Positions 60,671 through 64,000 of a stretch of 64,000 nucleotides of DNA are shown one piece after another. How positions within the stretch are numbered: the first letter of the stretch is position 1; each line of letters begins with the position of its first letter. This DNA comes from Luteimonas panaciterrae. Lineage in GTDB: Bacteria > Pseudomonadota > Gammaproteobacteria > Xanthomonadales > Xanthomonadaceae. The position numbers and the translations under genes were made by a program. Where the stretch lies: positions 1 to 64,000 of the forward strand of contig NZ_JAJAVH010000004.1 of the NCBI RefSeq assembly GCF_020511115.1. Direction: 5' to 3'. A model generated the notes under the pieces. It searched no databases. It worked only from the letters and a program-made list of their open reading frames with translations, and was not told the origin of the DNA.

Positions 60671-62803
60671 TCAGTTTTGGGGCTTGGGCCATAGATCGAT
60701 GACCCGGTCGGCGCTGGCGATCGTCTCGGGCCGGTGCGCGATGACGATGCGCGTGGTGCGCAAATGCTTGATGGCTTCGTTGACCTGCTTTTCGCGATTG
60801 ATGTCGAGGTGGCTGGTGGCCTCGTCGAGCAGGAGCAGGCGAGGGCGCCGATACAGCGCGCGCGCAAGCAGCACGCGCTGCCGCTGTCCGCCGGAAAGCG
60901 AAGAGCCCATGTCGCCGACCAGGGTCTGGTAGCCCATCGGCATGGCTGCGATGTCGGAAGCGATTGCCGCCCAGCGTGCGGACAGCTGGACGCGTTCCTG
61001 GTCGATGCCGTGATCGAAGAAGGCGATGTTGTCGGCGATGGAGCCGGCGAACAGTTGGTCTTCCTGCATGACCGCGCCGATCTGCGCGCGATAGCGCGAC
61101 AGGCCCAGCTTGCGGATGGGAACACCGCCGAACAGGATTTCGCCCTCCTGCGGCTCCAGCAGGCCGAGCATCAGCTTTGCCAGCGTGGTCTTGCCGCAGC
61201 CGGATGGGCCGATGATCGCCACGGACTCGCCACTGCCGATGCGCAAATTGCAATGCCGGATCACCCAGGGTTCGTCGTCGGCATAGCGGAAGGACACATT
61301 GCGCAGTTCGATGCCGGCATCGTCCAGTTCGCCATCCCAGCCGATGTCTTCTTGCGGTTCGGGTGCGCTCAGCGCGATGTCGGCCAGACGCTCGGTATGC
61401 AGCTTGAGCATGCGGAAGTCGATCCACTTGTCGACAAGACTGCCGGCGCGACTGGTGAACTGATCGGCGTAGGCGATGAAGGCCACGAGCATGCCCGCGG
61501 AGAAGCTGCCGTCGAGCGCACGCAAGGCGCCGATCCAGATCAGGGCGACGCGACCGACACCGAACAGGATCTGGTTGAGCGCGCCGAAGGCGAGCGAGAA
61601 GCGCTGGATGCGGATGTCGCGGTTGGTGGTGTCGACCACCGCGTTCATGTAGCGCGCGCGCCGTTCTTCTTCCTGGTTGTAGAGCTTGATGGGCAGGACG
61701 CCGCGGATCGATTCCAGCAACTCGCTCTGCTGGCGTGCCGCGTAGATGATCTGGTCTTCGTTCAAGCGCCGCAGGCGGCCGAAGATGGCCCATCGGATCA
61801 ACGCGTAGGTGATGAACAGCCCGACCACGATCGCGGTGAGCGAGGGGCTGTAGGCGAGCAGCACGATCAAGGTGATCACCGACATCAATCCGTCGAGAAG
61901 CGCGCCGATGAACTGCGTGGTGAGCGTGCGCTGGATGGCCTGGATCGAGCCGAGTCGCGAGACGACATCACCGACATGCCGCTTCTCGAACCAGTCCAGC
62001 GGCAGGCGCAACATGTGGCCGACGACATTGCCGACCCACTGAACGCCGAGCTTCATGCCCAGTACCGTGACGGCCCAGGAGCGGGCGGCACCGACGGCGA
62101 TCTGCAAGGCCAGGATGGTGAGGAATCCCAGGCAGAGCAGGGTGAGCAGATCGCGATCGGCTGATGGCAGCACCTGATCCATGATCCATTGCATGAAGAA
62201 TGGACTGGTCAGGGCAAAGGCTTCGAGCGCCAGCGCCAGCAGCGCGATCTGCACCAGAAAAGGCACGACGCCATGCATCGTGCCGGTGAGCTGCCTGAGT
62301 GAAACGGACAGGCGCTGCTGCACGGGTTCGAAGCCGGCCGCGGGCAGCAGTTCCAACGCGATGCCGGTGAAAGCGGCGGAGGCTTCGGCGAAAGTGAGCC
62401 GGCGCTCGCCGCGCGCGGGATCGTGAATGACGATGCCGCGCTTGTCGACTTTCTTCAGCACGACGAAGTGATTGAGCTCCCAGTGCAGCACGCAGGGCGT
62501 GTTGAGCTTGGACAGCTCGTCCATGTCCAGCCTGAGCGGGCGGCCGCTCATGTGCAGTGCGGATGCCATCGACATCAGCTGCGCGAGATTGCTTCCCTTC
62601 AGCGACGTGGGGAAGCGGCGGCGCAGTCCGGCGAGATCGACGTCGTGACCGTGGTAGCTGGCGATCATCGTCAGACAGGCCAGCGCGCACTCGGTGGCCT
62701 CGGTCTGCAGGATCATCGGCAGATGACGGCCCCAGCCGAACTGCAGCGGACGTACCGCCGTGTTCGGAGAGCCGTCGGACTGGCGCGGGCTACCGTCCGC
62801 CAT
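60671..62803 (-). CDS. C39-peptidase ABC exporter (CvaB/RaxB type)
   Basis: A 710-residue peptidase-containing ABC transporter (PCAT). The N-terminal C39 domain has the catalytic cysteine in QTEATECALACL (Cys39), the histidine in LNHFVVL (His112) and the aspartate in HDPARG (Asp128), so it should be active. Six membrane helices follow, then the ATPase: Walker A GPSGCGKTTL, signature SLSGGQRQR, Walker B LLLLDEATSHLD, His in IAHRPE. It cleaves double-glycine leaders and exports the product. It overlaps the HlyD gene by 14 bases and lies 85 bases before the peptide gene. Confidence 0.93.
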   Translation of the reverse strand: MADGSPRQSDGSPNTAVRPLQFGWGRHLPMILQTEATECALACLTMIASYHGHDVDLAGLRRRFPTSLKGSNLAQLMSMASALHMSGRPLRLDMDELSKLNTPCVLHWELNHFVVLKKVDKRGIVIHDPARGERRLTFAEASAAFTGIALELLPAAGFEPVQQRLSVSLRQLTGTMHGVVPFLVQIALLALALEAFALTSPFFMQWIMDQVLPSADRDLLTLLCLGFLTILALQIAVGAARSWAVTVLGMKLGVQWVGNVVGHMLRLPLDWFEKRHVGDVVSRLGSIQAIQRTLTTQFIGALLDGLMSVITLIVLLAYSPSLTAIVVGLFITYALIRWAIFGRLRRLNEDQIIYAARQQSELLESIRGVLPIKLYNQEEERRARYMNAVVDTTNRDIRIQRFSLAFGALNQILFGVGRVALIWIGALRALDGSFSAGMLVAFIAYADQFTSRAGSLVDKWIDFRMLKLHTERLADIALSAPEPQEDIGWDGELDDAGIELRNVSFRYADDEPWVIRHCNLRIGSGESVAIIGPSGCGKTTLAKLMLGLLEPQEGEILFGGVPIRKLGLSRYRAQIGAVMQEDQLFAGSIADNIAFFDHGIDQERVQLSARWAAIASDIAAMPMGYQTLVGDMGSSLSGGQRQRVLLARALYRRPRLLLLDEATSHLDINREKQVNEAIKHLRTTRIVIAHRPETIASADRVIDLWPKPQN

Positions 62804-64000
62804 TGTCCGTCTCGCGTGCGGCGTATTGATTGCTCAGGCCGTAGAGCGGTTCGAACAACCACTCCATCAGACGTCGGCGTTCCAGCAGGATGTCGGCGTC
62901 CAGCGTCATGCCGGCACGCAATGATTCGGACTTGCCGTACACACGGATCTGCTGCTTCTCCAACGCCACATCGATGCGATAGCGCGGCTCCGAAACCTGT
63001 TGTCCCGTCAGCGCCGTGACCTCGGCCGGCGCCAGCGCATTGCGCGAAATCGCGGTGACGCGGCCGTATTGCTGGCCGAACTTCTGGTAGGGATAGGCCT
63101 GATAGCGCAGCACCACGCGATCGCCGGCTTCGATGAAGCCCGCCGCGCGGCTGGGGACGAGCAGTTGTGCTTCGAGCCGTGCGCCTCGCGGCAGGATCGA
63201 CAGCACCGGCTGGCCGGTGCTGAGCGACTGGCCCGGTTTTGGTAACAGCGCGGAAACGACACCGTCCTGCGGCGCGCGCAACAGCAGCGCGCGCTGGACT
63301 TCGTTCTGCGCGAGCGAGCTGTCGGCATCGGACAGCTTGCGTTCCGTTTCGTGGCGCTGGATCGAGGCATCCAGCGGTAATTGCGACAGTTGCTGATCGA
63401 CCGAGGCCAGCTGTTGATGCAATTCAAGCCGCTGACCGCTCATCGCCTTGTATTGGGTCTGCGCGGCGAGCATCGTCGACTCCTGCTGCTGGATCTGGAA
63501 GGCGGAGACGTAGCCTTCCTTGCGCAGCGGCGCGATCCGTTTCAACAAATCCCTGGCGCTGTCGACCTGGCGTTGCTGGATCGCCAGTTGACCTTCGATT
63601 TCCTGCAATTGCGCTTGCAGGAGGCGACGCTTGTCTTGGAGGGAATCCCGTTGCTGCACCTGCGATCGCTGTTGGATCGACAGATCGTCCTTCAAGCGCT
63701 GACGCTGCGATTCCAGTTGTGCGTTCACCCTGGCCAGCGTGCCGCCGAACGCCTCGCTGTCGATTTCTCCGGAGATTTCCAGCAGCGGGTCGCCTTTCCG
63801 GATCTGCTGTCCCTCGCGCACGAGAACGCGGGTGATCCGTCCGCTTTCGGTGGCGGTGATGTTGATCAGGCCGGTGGTGGGGACGAGTTGCCCGGTGACG
63901 CGTTCGCGCCGGGTGTAGTGGCCGAAGCTCAAGAAAAGGATCAGGCAAAGGGCGGCCGCGCTGGCGATGCCGGCGTAAGTCCACAGGGACAGGGATTGCG
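62790..64000 (-). CDS. HlyD-family membrane fusion protein (5' end outside window)
   Basis: Periplasmic adaptor of a type I secretion system, incomplete: the frame is open to the window edge, and the visible part begins QSLSLWTYAGIASAAALCLI, an N-terminal membrane helix. Then come a lipoyl half (GQLVPTTGLINITATESGRI), a long coiled coil of paired glutamine-rich helices and the second half GLLPKPGQSLSTGQPVLSIL. It is the partner of the C39 exporter, which overlaps its end. A TolC-like outer-membrane component is not visible. Confidence 0.9.
   Translation of the reverse strand, partial: QSLSLWTYAGIASAAALCLILFLSFGHYTRRERVTGQLVPTTGLINITATESGRITRVLVREGQQIRKGDPLLEISGEIDSEAFGGTLARVNAQLESQRQRLKDDLSIQQRSQVQQRDSLQDKRRLLQAQLQEIEGQLAIQQRQVDSARDLLKRIAPLRKEGYVSAFQIQQQESTMLAAQTQYKAMSGQRLELHQQLASVDQQLSQLPLDASIQRHETERKLSDADSSLAQNEVQRALLLRAPQDGVVSALLPKPGQSLSTGQPVLSILPRGARLEAQLLVPSRAAGFIEAGDRVVLRYQAYPYQKFGQQYGRVTAISRNALAPAEVTALTGQQVSEPRYRIDVALEKQQIRVYGKSESLRAGMTLDADILLERRRLMEWLFEPLYGLSNQYAARETDNGGR

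Overview
The window is about 64 kb of GC-rich chromosome from a gammaproteobacterium, most likely of the Lysobacterales (Xanthomonadales), perhaps near Rhodanobacteraceae or Lysobacteraceae. The reasons are family-level gene content and order: a TrpR-like gene followed by one compact hisGDCBHAF-hisIE operon, the run comEC - exbB - exbD - msbA - lpxK - kdsB - phosphatase - uvrC - pgsA - tRNA-Gly/Cys/Leu, a MetX-type acyltransferase beside a cysteine dioxygenase, and interspersed hairpin repeats that read CGTCATTCCCGC...GCGGGAATGACG. Genus and species cannot be fixed from sequence reading alone. No phage, insertion sequence, transposase or CRISPR array is visible.

Layout, left to right. 0-8 kb: an MFS transporter, then a poly-beta-1,6-GlcNAc exopolysaccharide operon (pgaABCD, minus strand) whose last gene fuses PgaD to a TonB C-terminal domain. 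8-12 kb: tRNA-Pro, hisS, an enlarged histidine-ammonia-lyase-like enzyme and a small membrane protein. 12-14.5 kb: two YeeE/YedE half-genes and a FadL-type porin (minus). 14.6-22.4 kb: a TrpR-like regulator under a perfect palindrome, then the whole histidine operon, with most genes overlapping by ATGA. 22.4-25.5 kb: a metallophosphoesterase, a beta-propeller protein and a YdeI-like protein. 25.7-28.9 kb (minus): methionine-salvage genes mtnB, mtnD, mtnC and a C13 peptidase. 29-32 kb (minus): two paralogous APC amino-acid permeases. 32-35 kb: Nudix hydrolase, small secreted protein, methyltransferase, tRNA-Leu, DUF2214-like membrane protein.

35.2-40.7 kb (minus) is the most striking block: a TetR regulator, a ten-haem MtrA/DmsE cytochrome, an MtrB/PioB outer-membrane barrel and a di-haem cytochrome c. 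Together they look like an electron conduit across the outer membrane. The barrel gene carries a roughly 100-bp interspersed repeat in frame inside its signal-peptide region. 40.8-43 kb: cysteine dioxygenase, MetX acyltransferase and a small unknown protein. 43.2-56.7 kb: competence protein ComEC, a lipid A hydroxylase candidate, ExbBD, MsbA, LpxK, KdsB, a low-molecular-weight phosphatase, an NHLRC2-like protein, UvrC and PgsA, with the pgsA stop codon lying inside the following tRNA-Gly. 56.6-58.2 kb: tRNA-Gly, tRNA-Cys, a secreted AHL-lactonase-like enzyme and tRNA-Leu. 58.3-64 kb (minus): an HlyD subunit cut by the window edge, a C39-peptidase ABC exporter, a small peptide with a double-glycine-type leader, and a Tat-exported cholesterol-oxidase-like flavoenzyme.

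Functionally the window combines core metabolism (histidine, methionine salvage, lipid A/Kdo, phospholipid, DNA repair) with envelope and interaction functions: biofilm polysaccharide, the outer-membrane electron conduit, a bacteriocin-type secretion locus and quorum-signal degradation.
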